Translations under genes and position numbers: made by a program
NCBI GenBank assembly: GCA_026982235.1
Contig: JALSHM010000428.1
Location: forward strand, 1 to 10,023
Direction: 5' to 3'
DNA: 10,023 nucleotides
Source: Robiginitomaculum sp.
GTDB lineage: Bacteria > Pseudomonadota > Alphaproteobacteria > Caulobacterales > Maricaulaceae
The notes under the pieces: model-generated
What the model was told of the DNA's origin: nothing
Seen by the model: only the letters and a program-made list of their open reading frames with translations
Databases searched by the model: none
Shown here: piece by piece, positions 1-5,982 of the stretch
Numbering within the stretch: the first letter of the stretch is position 1
Layout: the number at the start of each line of letters is the position of its first letter

Positions 1-425
1 ATTTTTGCATCTTCAGGACTGGTGCCAGTTTTGAGGAAATATACCAGCGCTGCAAATGAAATTATTCCCAATAGGCTAGCTATGCGTATATTTGTTTTGC
101 CAGCCTCTTCAGACGATTTGTCCCGGAGTATATAGAACAATAATGCAGCAAGTGAACCAAGTATGATGGTTGCCAAACCTATAAGATAGTCAAGTCCAGC
201 ACCTGCACCCGATTGCGCCTCCATCATTGCTTCCATAGAGTTTGGGTCAACAATCATACCGATAATGGCCAAAGGGATACCAAAAATAAACTGACCGTAA
301 AACCAAAGCATAATAGCAAACCAAAAAACGGCCAGCCATGTCCACCAGCGTGTATCACTACCGGGATATTGATTAAAGAAAGCCTGAATCGGCGTTTGTT
401 TTTGCTTTTGATCGTGTTGCGACAT
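1..425 (-). CDS. Multi-pass inner-membrane protein of unknown function, 5' part only
   Basis: The reading frame starts at ATG 425 and stays open to the window edge, giving 141 residues; the C-terminus lies outside. A good ribosome site (GAGGGG, about 7 nt before the ATG) fixes the start. The protein opens with a short polar, Gln/Lys-rich stretch (MSQHDQKQKQ), then a Trp/Phe-rich first membrane segment (about residues 28-57), a second (about 72-93) and a third (about 105-122). A loop containing DPNSMEAMMEAQSG separates the first two and RDKSSEEAGKTN the next. I do not recognise the family from this part. The N-terminal layout could fit a CPBP-type intramembrane protease, but the diagnostic EExxxR and histidine motifs would lie in the missing portion, so this is only a possibility. 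It has its own promoter just after the terminator of the upstream minus-strand gene. Confidence 0.75.
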   Translation of the reverse strand, partial: MSQHDQKQKQTPIQAFFNQYPGSDTRWWTWLAVFWFAIMLWFYGQFIFGIPLAIIGMIVDPNSMEAMMEAQSGAGAGLDYLIGLATIILGSLAALLFYILRDKSSEEAGKTNIRIASLLGIISFAALVYFLKTGTSPEDAK

Positions 426-453
426 AAAGAATCCCCTCAGGCGGTTTTGCGAT

Positions 454-482
454 ATCCTAGGGGGCAAACTTGAACGTATCAA
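454..482 (-). promoter_or_regulatory. Sigma70-type promoter for the membrane-protein gene
   Basis: Read on the minus strand there is TTGATA (477-482), a 17-nt spacer and TAGGAT (454-459), about 28 nt upstream of the ATG at 425. The -35 matches five of six consensus positions and the spacing is ideal. It begins immediately beyond the terminator of the neighbouring gene, so this gene is probably transcribed on its own. The assignment rests on motif match only. Confidence 0.5.
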
Positions 483-484
483 TC

Positions 485-513
485 AAAAACCGCCGCCCGG
501 AGAGGGGCGACGG
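485..513 (-). terminator. Rho-independent terminator of the Arg/His-rich protein gene
   Basis: On the minus strand a 9-bp GC-rich stem (505-513 pairing with 490-498, one G-U pair) closes a 6-nt loop and is followed at once by five T residues (485-489). It lies 28 nt past the TAA of the gene at 541-1461, so it ends that transcript. Confidence 0.85.
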
Positions 514-540
514 CCTAGTTGCTACGACTGGACTTAACTG

Positions 541-1461
541 TTATGGACGGTAGTATGGGGAGCCATAGTCGCAATTCTCGATTTGCTCCGACCCCTGAAC
601 GATATAAGTGCCGTCATAAGGATTGCTACACTGTAGGACGCTGACCAATTCCGCGTGACCATGATGAAAGCCATCAATGATAACCCGCTGACACTGTGTC
701 ATAGCCTGATAACGCGCATAGGACGTGTAGCTCGGCTGGTAATAGCTATAGCGCGAAGGTGCCCAACGGTATCGACTATAGCCGGGTTGGCCAAAAATGA
801 AGCTGATACCTAATGAAGAGCGGTAATTTGTCTGATAGCCATGATAATAGTCGTTCCAGCCAGTATGGTGTCTGTTATTCCAATAGGGTCTATAATTATT
901 GTGACGTCTGGCTTGACGGCGCCAATACCGATCGTTGCGGTTGTTCCAGTGGCGCCTATCGGCGCGCCTGTGGTTGCGGTCATAGTACCTATCGTGGCGC
1001 CTGTGTGTTCGGTCATGGCGCCTTGAATCATGGCGATCAATTCTGCGGTGCGCACGCTCGTCTCGGCGATTGACACGATGAGAGCGATTGTCCCGGCGAT
1101 GTTCACGGGCTTCGCGTTGTTGTCGTTGGGCACGCTCGAAACGACGTTGCCGCTCTCTATCATTTGACCAATCGCCATGACCTAACCTGCGATCAGTCCG
1201 CCAATTGCGCTCGCGCTGACCTGTGTGCTTGGCTTTCGTTCTTGATTTGCTGTGCGCCTTACGTTTGTCACGGGCACGATCCGCTTGGTATGTATTGTCG
1301 CGATTATATTTATTGGCTTTTTCGCCGGCATAGGCGCTTGGAGCAGCCATGATAGCCGGAATGGCGGTTGCAGCCATCAATGTTATAACGAATGGTCTTA
1401 TCAGCCCATGGGTCAATTTGCGATGGGAAAAATTGTGCGGGGCTAAATCTTGCTTGGTCAT
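541..1461 (-). CDS. Secreted Arg/His/Tyr-rich low-complexity protein of unknown function
   Basis: This 306-residue protein starts at ATG 1461 behind a strong AAAGGAGT ribosome site. Residues 1-45 form a signal peptide: a basic start, a hydrophobic stretch at about 22-41, and a likely signal peptidase I cut after SAYA (A45). Residues 51-200 are almost devoid of hydrophobic residues; I count 47 Arg and 15 His there, many in RRxDR or HRRxDR pattern. A Tyr-rich, glycine-poor stretch follows (about 204-252). The last 50 residues look like a small folded domain with cysteines at 257, 278 and 297 and the motif CQRVIIDGFHHGHAE. Predicted location is periplasm or outside the cell. I do not recognise the family. 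RcnB-like proteins are similarly Arg-rich but end in a different hydrophobic domain that is absent here. A polycationic role (binding anionic polysaccharide, DNA or metal) is inference only. It is monocistronic, with its own terminator. Confidence 0.85.
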   Translation of the reverse strand: MTKQDLAPHNFSHRKLTHGLIRPFVITLMAATAIPAIMAAPSAYAGEKANKYNRDNTYQADRARDKRKAHSKSRTKAKHTGQRERNWRTDRRLGHGDWSNDRERQRRFERAQRQQREAREHRRDNRSHRVNRRDERAHRRIDRHDSRRHDRTHRRHDRYYDRNHRRADRRHWNNRNDRYWRRQARRHNNYRPYWNNRHHTGWNDYYHGYQTNYRSSLGISFIFGQPGYSRYRWAPSRYSYYQPSYTSYARYQAMTQCQRVIIDGFHHGHAELVSVLQCSNPYDGTYIVQGSEQIENCDYGSPYYRP

Positions 1462-1562
1462 AATCGACTCCTTTATTGCAGTTATCTATCTTTTAATCAT
1501 TAGCTGTTGAAAGTTGTCTGAAAGGGGTGTTCATCTTGGGTTAATCTCGGTAAAGGCGATGT

Positions 1563-1925
1563 ATGAGCGATACGGAAATAGATTTTGAACATATCAGGCA
1601 ATATCTTGGTGATGATATAGAATTGACCAAGGAAGTTTTTGGCTTGTTCAAGAACCAAGTCGAGATGTGGGTGCGCGGCATGGTCGCAGACGCAGACGAC
1701 GAGAGTTGGTGCGCAATTATGCACTCGCTCAAAGGGTCTGCCCGGGCAGTTGGTGCCCATAATTTGGCGGTATTATGCGAGAAAGGTGAGGGGTTGGTTG
1801 GCCGCAAGGGTATCGCTGAAATACGCGAAGCCCATATACACGACATTAAGTTCTCTATAGAGAAAGCACTCATAGAAATAGGTCGTTGGGAGTACCGCCA
1901 AACCCTTGCATCTATGCGTTCATAA
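1563..1925 (+). CDS. Single-domain histidine phosphotransfer (HPt) protein
   Basis: A 120-residue protein that is essentially one HPt helical bundle, passing phosphate between receiver domains in a phosphorelay in the cytoplasm. The signature HSLKGSARAVGA (residues 54-65) carries the phosphorylatable His54, with Lys57 and Gly58 in the family positions, followed by an AVLCEKGEGL helix. Acidic helices before it (about 8-47) complete the four-helix pattern. AAAGG upstream of ATG 1563 serves as the ribosome site. No histidine kinase or response regulator lies in the window, so it is an orphan; its partners must be elsewhere. It is divergent from the Arg/His-rich gene (101-bp gap, no convincing promoter seen for either side) and 46 bp ahead of the ligase gene, with no terminator between, so those two may share a transcript. 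Confidence 0.85.
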   Translation: MSDTEIDFEHIRQYLGDDIELTKEVFGLFKNQVEMWVRGMVADADDESWCAIMHSLKGSARAVGAHNLAVLCEKGEGLVGRKGIAEIREAHIHDIKFSIEKALIEIGRWEYRQTLASMRS

Positions 1926-1971
1926 GGTTAGGCTGTAAGCGACAGAAAAAAAGTTTAAATAAGGGAAGCTG

Positions 1972-3522
1972 ATGGGTAAATTTAAAGAGAGCCGCGCACA
2001 TATTTCTGTTTTTGGGGCACTGGTGCGGGCGCGGAAGGACTTTGGCGGGAAACGCGACGCAATCATTGATGCTGATGACCGGGTATTAACATATACAGAT
2101 ATGATCCGCGCTTCATTTGCTTTGGGTAGCGCATTAAAGTCCAGCACGAATGCCCGCGAAAAAATAGGTATTCTCTTGCCGACCGGGGCTGGTAGTATTT
2201 TGTCATTTTTTGCTTTGCAAACCATAGGCAGAATTCCGGCTATGCTGAATTTTACTGCCGGGGAACATAATTTGATTGCCGCGTTTAAGGCTGCTCAAGT
2301 CACTAAGGTGATTACCGCAAAAAAATTCATTAAAATCGGGCAGTTAGAGCCGTTAATTGAGAAACTATCTCCCCATGTGGAGTTTATCTATCTCGAAGAT
2401 GTACGCGATAATATGACGGCAAAAAATAAAATAGTCGCTGTGCTGGGATCCGCATTTCCGTCCTTAATGGCTGCTAAGGTCTCTTGGAAGAAAACAGCGG
2501 TTATTTTGTTCACATCAGGTACTGAGGGTGACCCGAAAGGTGTTGCTCTGTCCCACGGCAATCTAGTTGCGAATACCGAACAGATTGTCGCGCATATCGA
2601 CGAATTATACCCCGATACAGATGTAGCGTTCAATCCATTGCCGACATTTCATTGTTTTGGTCTAACTGGTGGCGCATTATTTCCGCTTTTTGCTGGGATT
2701 AAGGTGGCTTTATATCCGTCGCCTTTGCATGTTAAATTGATACCAGAGCGTATTAAAAAAGTCAGCACCACAATCCTTTTTGCCACAGATACATTTCTCA
2801 GCCGTTATATCCGTTCTAGTAAGGATGGGGATTTTGAGGGTATACGCTTTGCGGTTTGCGGAGCGGAGCAAGTCCGCGATGAGACCCGAAATTTGGTGCG
2901 CAAAAAATCCGATATGCTTATCCTTGAGGGCTATGGGGTGACCGAAACTGCACCTGTTATCGCGGTTAATCAGCCATCGGCCAACCGTTCTGGCACGGTC
3001 GGGCATTTCTTGCCAGGCATAGAACACCGCATTGACCCTGTGCCTGGTATTGAGCGCGGCGGTCGTTTGTTTGTTAAGGGGCCTAATGTGATGATGGGGT
3101 ATATAACCACCGATAATCCGGGGGTCATTCAGCCAGTGGAAGATGATTGGCACGATACAGGAGATGTGGTCGAAATTGATGAAGACGGCTATGTGGCCAT
3201 TCGCGGGCGTATTAAACGCTTTGCAAATATTGGCGGAGAAACTGTTTCGTTAGCAGTAGTGGAAAATTGCGCTTGTGCCGTTTGGCCGGACAACCAACAT
3301 GTGGCATTGATAAAACCAGATCCCAAAAAAGGCGAACAAATCGTGTTGCTTTCCGATTGCCCGCAAGCTAACCGTACCGACCTGAGAACATGGGCGCAAA
3401 GCCATGGCGTATCCGAATTATCTTTACCAAAGAAAGTCGTAATAACTGATGAAATCCCGCTCTTAGGCACGGGTAAGGTGGATTATGCAGGCTCGGCCAA
3501 GAAGCTTGATGAGTTATTGTAA
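1972..3522 (+). CDS. AMP-binding acyl-ACP/acyl-CoA ligase, Aas C-terminal-domain type
   Basis: A 516-residue adenylate-forming ligase (ANL superfamily). It should activate a fatty acid with ATP to acyl-AMP and pass it to the thiol of ACP or CoA. Visible motifs: the ATP loop TSGTEGDPKG (181-190), GYGVTETAP (320-328), HDTGD with Asp398, the hinge region GRIKRFANIGGE (412-423), and LGTGK with the probable catalytic Lys502. The stretch IGGETVSLAVVE followed by WP.NQH and the KGEQIVLL segment resemble the ligase half of Aas (acylglycerophosphoethanolamine acyltransferase / acyl-ACP synthetase). Unlike E. coli Aas there is no N-terminal PlsC-type acyltransferase and no transporter domain, so lysophospholipid reacylation by this protein alone is unlikely; free fatty acid recycling to acyl-ACP is more plausible. 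AGGGAAG precedes ATG 1972. It lies 46 bp behind the HPt gene. Substrate is inferred, not shown. Confidence 0.88.
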   Translation: MGKFKESRAHISVFGALVRARKDFGGKRDAIIDADDRVLTYTDMIRASFALGSALKSSTNAREKIGILLPTGAGSILSFFALQTIGRIPAMLNFTAGEHNLIAAFKAAQVTKVITAKKFIKIGQLEPLIEKLSPHVEFIYLEDVRDNMTAKNKIVAVLGSAFPSLMAAKVSWKKTAVILFTSGTEGDPKGVALSHGNLVANTEQIVAHIDELYPDTDVAFNPLPTFHCFGLTGGALFPLFAGIKVALYPSPLHVKLIPERIKKVSTTILFATDTFLSRYIRSSKDGDFEGIRFAVCGAEQVRDETRNLVRKKSDMLILEGYGVTETAPVIAVNQPSANRSGTVGHFLPGIEHRIDPVPGIERGGRLFVKGPNVMMGYITTDNPGVIQPVEDDWHDTGDVVEIDEDGYVAIRGRIKRFANIGGETVSLAVVENCACAVWPDNQHVALIKPDPKKGEQIVLLSDCPQANRTDLRTWAQSHGVSELSLPKKVVITDEIPLLGTGKVDYAGSAKKLDELL

Positions 3523-3532
3523 AATAAGTTGC

Positions 3533-3568
3533 AAGGTGGATGAGCCTTTCGGCCTAAGCCACCTTATA
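3533..3568 (+). terminator. Hairpin ending the HPt-ligase transcript
   Basis: AAGGTGG (3533-3539) pairs with CCACCTT (3559-3565), with an inner GCC/GGC pairing over TTTC, 11 nt after the ligase stop codon. The following T-run is poor (TTATAG), so it may be a weak or partly rho-dependent terminator. Confidence 0.5.
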
Positions 3569-3574
3569 GCAAAG

Positions 3575-3609
3575 TAAAAAAGTGGGTTGTGCGAGACTAC
3601 ACAACCCAC
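3575..3609 (-). terminator. Rho-independent terminator of the peroxiredoxin gene
   Basis: A perfect 10-bp inverted repeat, GTGGGTTGTG (3582-3591) and CACAACCCAC (3600-3609), with an 8-nt loop. On the minus strand it is followed by six T residues (3576-3581). It lies 19 nt beyond the TAG of the peroxiredoxin gene, a textbook intrinsic terminator. Confidence 0.9.
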
Positions 3610-3628
3610 CTATGGCGCGCAAGGCGCT

Positions 3629-4153
3629 CTAGCGTCCCTTTAAATAGGCCAGCATAGTATCGGCGTCTGAGACTTCGAATGGGTCGGTTGGGCAATTATC
3701 ACAAAAGCCTGCTTCGCTAAACATTTTAGTGATTTTGGTGTCTTCCACCAGCATGGAATAGCGCCAAGAGCGCATGCCGAAGCCGACATTGTCTTTATCG
3801 ACCAATGCACCCATTTGGCGGGTAAATGTACCGCTGCCGTCGGGAAGCAAGAACACATTCTTGCGATTTTGGCTCAGACCCCATTGGTACATGACGAAAG
3901 CATCATTAACGGACAGGCAGATAACTTCGTCAATACCTTGGGCTTTAAATTCGTCGTATAATTCTTCGTAGCGTGGCAGGTGTGATGTTGAGCAAGTCGG
4001 TGTAAACGCGCCAGGCAGTGAAAATAAAACAACATTCTTACCCTTAAAAATCTCTTCAGAGGTAAGAGGTTGCCATTTGAATGGATTGTCACCGCCAATG
4101 CTCTCATCGCGGACACGGGTCATAAAAGTTACATTAGGGACGTGGGTAGGCAT
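3629..4153 (-). CDS. Prx5-type peroxiredoxin
   Basis: A 174-residue thiol peroxidase of the Prx5/AhpE-like group that reduces H2O2 and organic peroxides in the cytoplasm. The active-site block SLPGAFTPTCSTSHLPRY gives the peroxidatic Cys54 with its Pro47/Thr51 neighbours; DPFEVSDADTML near the C-terminus is typical of this group. Further cysteines are Cys79 and the pair Cys151/Cys154 (CDNC). There is no fused glutaredoxin domain, so the reductant must come from elsewhere. I place the start at ATG 4153 (MPTHVPNVTF) rather than the in-frame ATG at 4165: GGAG lies 6 nt before 4153, whereas the upstream ATG has no ribosome site, and homologues start near here. It follows erpA on the same strand after 63 bp and ends in a strong terminator. 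A palindrome at 4167-4181 just before the start suggests its own redox- or iron-linked control. Confidence 0.92.
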   Translation of the reverse strand: MPTHVPNVTFMTRVRDESIGGDNPFKWQPLTSEEIFKGKNVVLFSLPGAFTPTCSTSHLPRYEELYDEFKAQGIDEVICLSVNDAFVMYQWGLSQNRKNVFLLPDGSGTFTRQMGALVDKDNVGFGMRSWRYSMLVEDTKITKMFSEAGFCDNCPTDPFEVSDADTMLAYLKGR

Positions 4154-4166
4154 AGGATTCTCCATA

Positions 4167-4182
4167 TTAGAATTGTTCTAAA
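4167..4182 (-). promoter_or_regulatory. Palindromic operator candidate (Irr/Fur-family iron-box-like)
   Basis: TTAGAA-N3-TTCTAA is a perfect 15-bp dyad (4167-4181). On the minus strand it reads TTTAGAA-CAA-TTCTAAT, one base short of the TTTAGAA-N3-TTCTAAA form I remember for the Irr box of alphaproteobacteria. It lies 14 nt before the peroxiredoxin start and just downstream of a possible -10, where bound protein would block transcription. Which regulator binds is inference; the dyad itself is plain. Confidence 0.5.
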
Positions 4183-4185
4183 GTT

Positions 4186-4213
4186 GATATAGGGGATGTG
4201 GTTCTTGATGCAA
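4186..4213 (-). promoter_or_regulatory. Possible promoter for the peroxiredoxin gene
   Basis: On the minus strand TTGCAT (4208-4213), a 16-nt spacer and TATATC (4186-4191). The -35 is weak (three of six) and overlaps the erpA stop region. It would start transcripts inside the palindrome at 4167-4181. If it is not real, the gene is read from the erpA promoter. Confidence 0.3.
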
Positions 4214-4216
4214 GCC

Positions 4217-4561
4217 CTAAAGAGAAAAACTTGTCCCACAACCGCATGAGGCTTTGGCGTTCGGGTTATGTATTTTGAATGCAGAGCCGATAAGTTCTTG
4301 CACATAATCTATTTCACTGTCCTTGAGAAACTCTTGAGATATTTCGTCAATCAAGATTTTTGCGCCATCTCGCTCAAGAACAAGGTCGTCTTCATTAGGG
4401 GTATCTGCGAAATCAAAAGCATATTGGAAACCAGAGCAACCACCACCATTGACAGCCACACGCAAGAATTTTTGCCCAGCTTGCTTTGCCATTATCGCAT
4501 TGATTTGCTTTGCAGCAGATGCACTCATGCTAATATTGGCATTGTTCATGGTTTCGGTCAT
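4217..4561 (-). CDS. erpA: A-type iron-sulfur cluster carrier protein
   Basis: A 114-residue A-type carrier that receives Fe-S clusters from the assembly machinery and hands them to apo-enzymes. The three cluster-binding cysteines are in the family positions: Cys42 in NGGGCSGFQY and Cys106/Cys108 in SCGCGTSF near the C-terminus. The IDEISQEFLKDSEIDYV segment is also typical. I call it erpA rather than iscA or sufA because the adjacent, divergent dgt is the usual erpA context in alphaproteobacteria and no suf or isc genes are beside it; the sequence alone cannot fully separate these paralogues. ATG 4561 is chosen although its ribosome site is weak (AGAAAAG); the in-frame ATG at 4549 has none either. 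The peroxiredoxin gene follows by 63 bp without a terminator, so the two may be co-transcribed. Confidence 0.92.
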   Translation of the reverse strand: MTETMNNANISMSASAAKQINAIMAKQAGQKFLRVAVNGGGCSGFQYAFDFADTPNEDDLVLERDGAKILIDEISQEFLKDSEIDYVQELIGSAFKIHNPNAKASCGCGTSFSL

Positions 4562-4592
4562 ATAATACTACTTTTCTATTCAGATAGATTAC

Positions 4593-4620
4593 AATATAGG
4601 GAGTAAAACGAAAAGGTGAA
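4593..4620 (-). promoter_or_regulatory. erpA promoter candidate, overlapping a dgt -10 element
   Basis: On the minus strand TTCACC (4615-4620), 16-nt spacer, TATATT (4593-4598), 32 nt before the erpA ATG. On the plus strand TACAAT (4590-4595) is a good -10 for dgt but has no clear -35. The two -10 elements share bases, so erpA and dgt probably compete for polymerase within the 64-bp divergent gap. Confidence 0.35.
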
Positions 4621-4625
4621 GTGAT

Positions 4626-5837
4626 TTGACAAAATTTTCTCCCAAACAAGCTGTATTTTCTCCAAAGAGAGAAAGAGCCATATTTGCTAGCGACCCCGAA
4701 AAATCCCGTGGTCGAAAAATCGGGCAGGTGAGTAAATCTGAACGCACCATTTTTCAGCATGATAAGGATCGGATTATTCATTCAACTGCCTTTCGCCGCT
4801 TAAAGGGCAAGACCCAGGTCTTTGTTGCCCACGAGGGTGACACTTACCGCACGCGCCTCACCCATTCACTAGAAGTGGCGCAAATCGCTAGATCCATTGC
4901 GCGGGTTTTGGGCTTGGACGAAGATTTGGCAGAATGCCTGGCTTTGGCACACGATCTCGGTCACCCACCATTCGGCCATAGCGGCGAAACTGCTTTGCAA
5001 AAAGTCATGGCACCATATGGTGGTTTTGACCATAACGCCCAAACGCTGCGAATTATAGAAAAATTGGAAGGGCGTTACGCGGAATTTGACGGACTTAATC
5101 TATGTTGGGAAACCTTAGAGGGGATAGCCAAACACAATGGGCCTCTGATTGACGATAACAATTCCGAAAGCGATTTGCCGTGGGCGATGAAAGCGCTGGA
5201 TGATTGGCGCGGGCTGGAATTGGATACATTTGCCGGCCCTGAAGCGCAGGTAGCGGCGCTTGCCGACGATATTGCCTATAATAATCATGATATTGATGAC
5301 GGGTTAGGGGCAGGGCTGTTTTCCATCGAAGATGTAAGTCAAGTCCCATTAGTCGGGCGTGCTTTTGCCGATGTACGGGCCCGCTATCCAGATATTCCCC
5401 GTGACCGGCTTATACATGAAGTAATCCGTGATTTAATTGGCTATATGGTTGCGGATGTCCTTAAGGAAAGTCGTACACGACTCGCCGAGCATAATCCTAA
5501 AAGTGCAGATGAAATCCGCGCACTGAATCGACCTATAATAGCGTTTTCTGATGCATATAAGGCAGAGGACAAGCCTTTACGCAAATTTTTATTTGCAAAT
5601 ATGTATCGCCATTACAAAGTCAACCGGATGATGGGGCAAGCCGTGCGGGTGGTAGAGGAGCTGTTCGGCTTATTCATAAATGACCCGAACCTACTACCGA
5701 CAGAAATTTATGCAAGATGTAGCGGTGAAAAATCACCCGAAACTGCACGCGTTATCTGCGATTATATTGCAGGTATGACCGACCGTTTTGCTATTGAAGA
5801 GCATAAAAAGCTATTTTCTGTCACGGGATATTTGTAA
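4626..5837 (+). CDS. dgt: Deoxyguanosinetriphosphate triphosphohydrolase-like protein (HD-domain dNTPase)
   Basis: A 403-residue HD-superfamily enzyme that splits dNTPs into deoxynucleoside and tripolyphosphate, trimming the dNTP pool. The metal-binding residues are visible: His80 in TRLTHSLEV, His109-Asp110 in ALAHDLGHPPFGH, and Asp214/Asp215 in ALADDIAYNNHD. The N-terminal DRIIHSTAFRRLKGKTQVF (48-66) is characteristic. Length matches the bacterial type-2 dGTPase-like family. The start is TTG at 4626: AAGGTG lies 7 nt upstream and the conserved SRGRKIG...R segment begins soon after, while no in-frame ATG or GTG precedes it. The rare start may keep expression low. It is divergent from erpA. 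Downstream comes a 145-bp gap rather than the argS gene usual in this cluster. Confidence 0.93.
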   Translation: MTKFSPKQAVFSPKRERAIFASDPEKSRGRKIGQVSKSERTIFQHDKDRIIHSTAFRRLKGKTQVFVAHEGDTYRTRLTHSLEVAQIARSIARVLGLDEDLAECLALAHDLGHPPFGHSGETALQKVMAPYGGFDHNAQTLRIIEKLEGRYAEFDGLNLCWETLEGIAKHNGPLIDDNNSESDLPWAMKALDDWRGLELDTFAGPEAQVAALADDIAYNNHDIDDGLGAGLFSIEDVSQVPLVGRAFADVRARYPDIPRDRLIHEVIRDLIGYMVADVLKESRTRLAEHNPKSADEIRALNRPIIAFSDAYKAEDKPLRKFLFANMYRHYKVNRMMGQAVRVVEELFGLFINDPNLLPTEIYARCSGEKSPETARVICDYIAGMTDRFAIEEHKKLFSVTGYL

Positions 5838-5882
5838 AGCTTTCGTTAACCATGTGGGGCGCATTCTGCTCCTTAGTGTTTA

Positions 5883-5910
5883 TTGACCATACCGCAGTTA
5901 AAGTTATAGA
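5883..5910 (+). promoter_or_regulatory. Promoter candidate for the SPOR-nagZ-scpAB operon
   Basis: TTGACC (5883-5888), 16-nt spacer, TATAGA (5905-5910), 72 nt ahead of the SPOR gene start. The -35 matches five of six positions, the -10 four of six. It sits in the 145-bp gap after dgt, the only long gap before the operon. Confidence 0.45.
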
Positions 5911-5920
5911 AGTGCGGTAT
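5889..5920 (+). promoter_or_regulatory. Inverted repeat bracketing the operon's -10 element
   Basis: ATACCGCA (5889-5896) and TGCGGTAT (5913-5920) are perfect 8-bp inverted repeats 16 nt apart. One arm directly follows the -35 and the other covers the expected start of transcription, as in an operator for a dimeric regulator. It has no T-run, so a dgt terminator is less likely. Confidence 0.4.
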
Positions 5921-5982
5921 ATTCAAGCAATTGTGCGATTCGCATTTGATGATTGTTTGGTACAAATTTTGAGGATGATACA

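Noticed and set aside
810..1178. Several open frames overlapping the Arg/His-rich gene on both strands, one rich in Ile/Thr/Ala
   Set aside because: They arise from the repetitive CG-rich Arg codons of the real gene, lack ribosome sites and resemble no protein; the real frame has a signal peptide, ribosome site and terminator.
541..1461. RcnB-like nickel/cobalt homeostasis protein
   Set aside because: Only the Arg-rich composition fits; the C-terminal domain is different and contains three cysteines.
1462..1562. Promoters for the divergent Arg/His-rich and HPt genes
   Set aside because: A TTGAAA at 1507 and weak TAGATA-like hexamers exist, but no pair reaches acceptable spacing and match on either strand.
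5846..5853. TTAACCAT, a CtrA half-site-like octamer after dgt
   Set aside because: The second TTAA at the 7-nt spacing is missing and an 8-mer is expected by chance at this window size.
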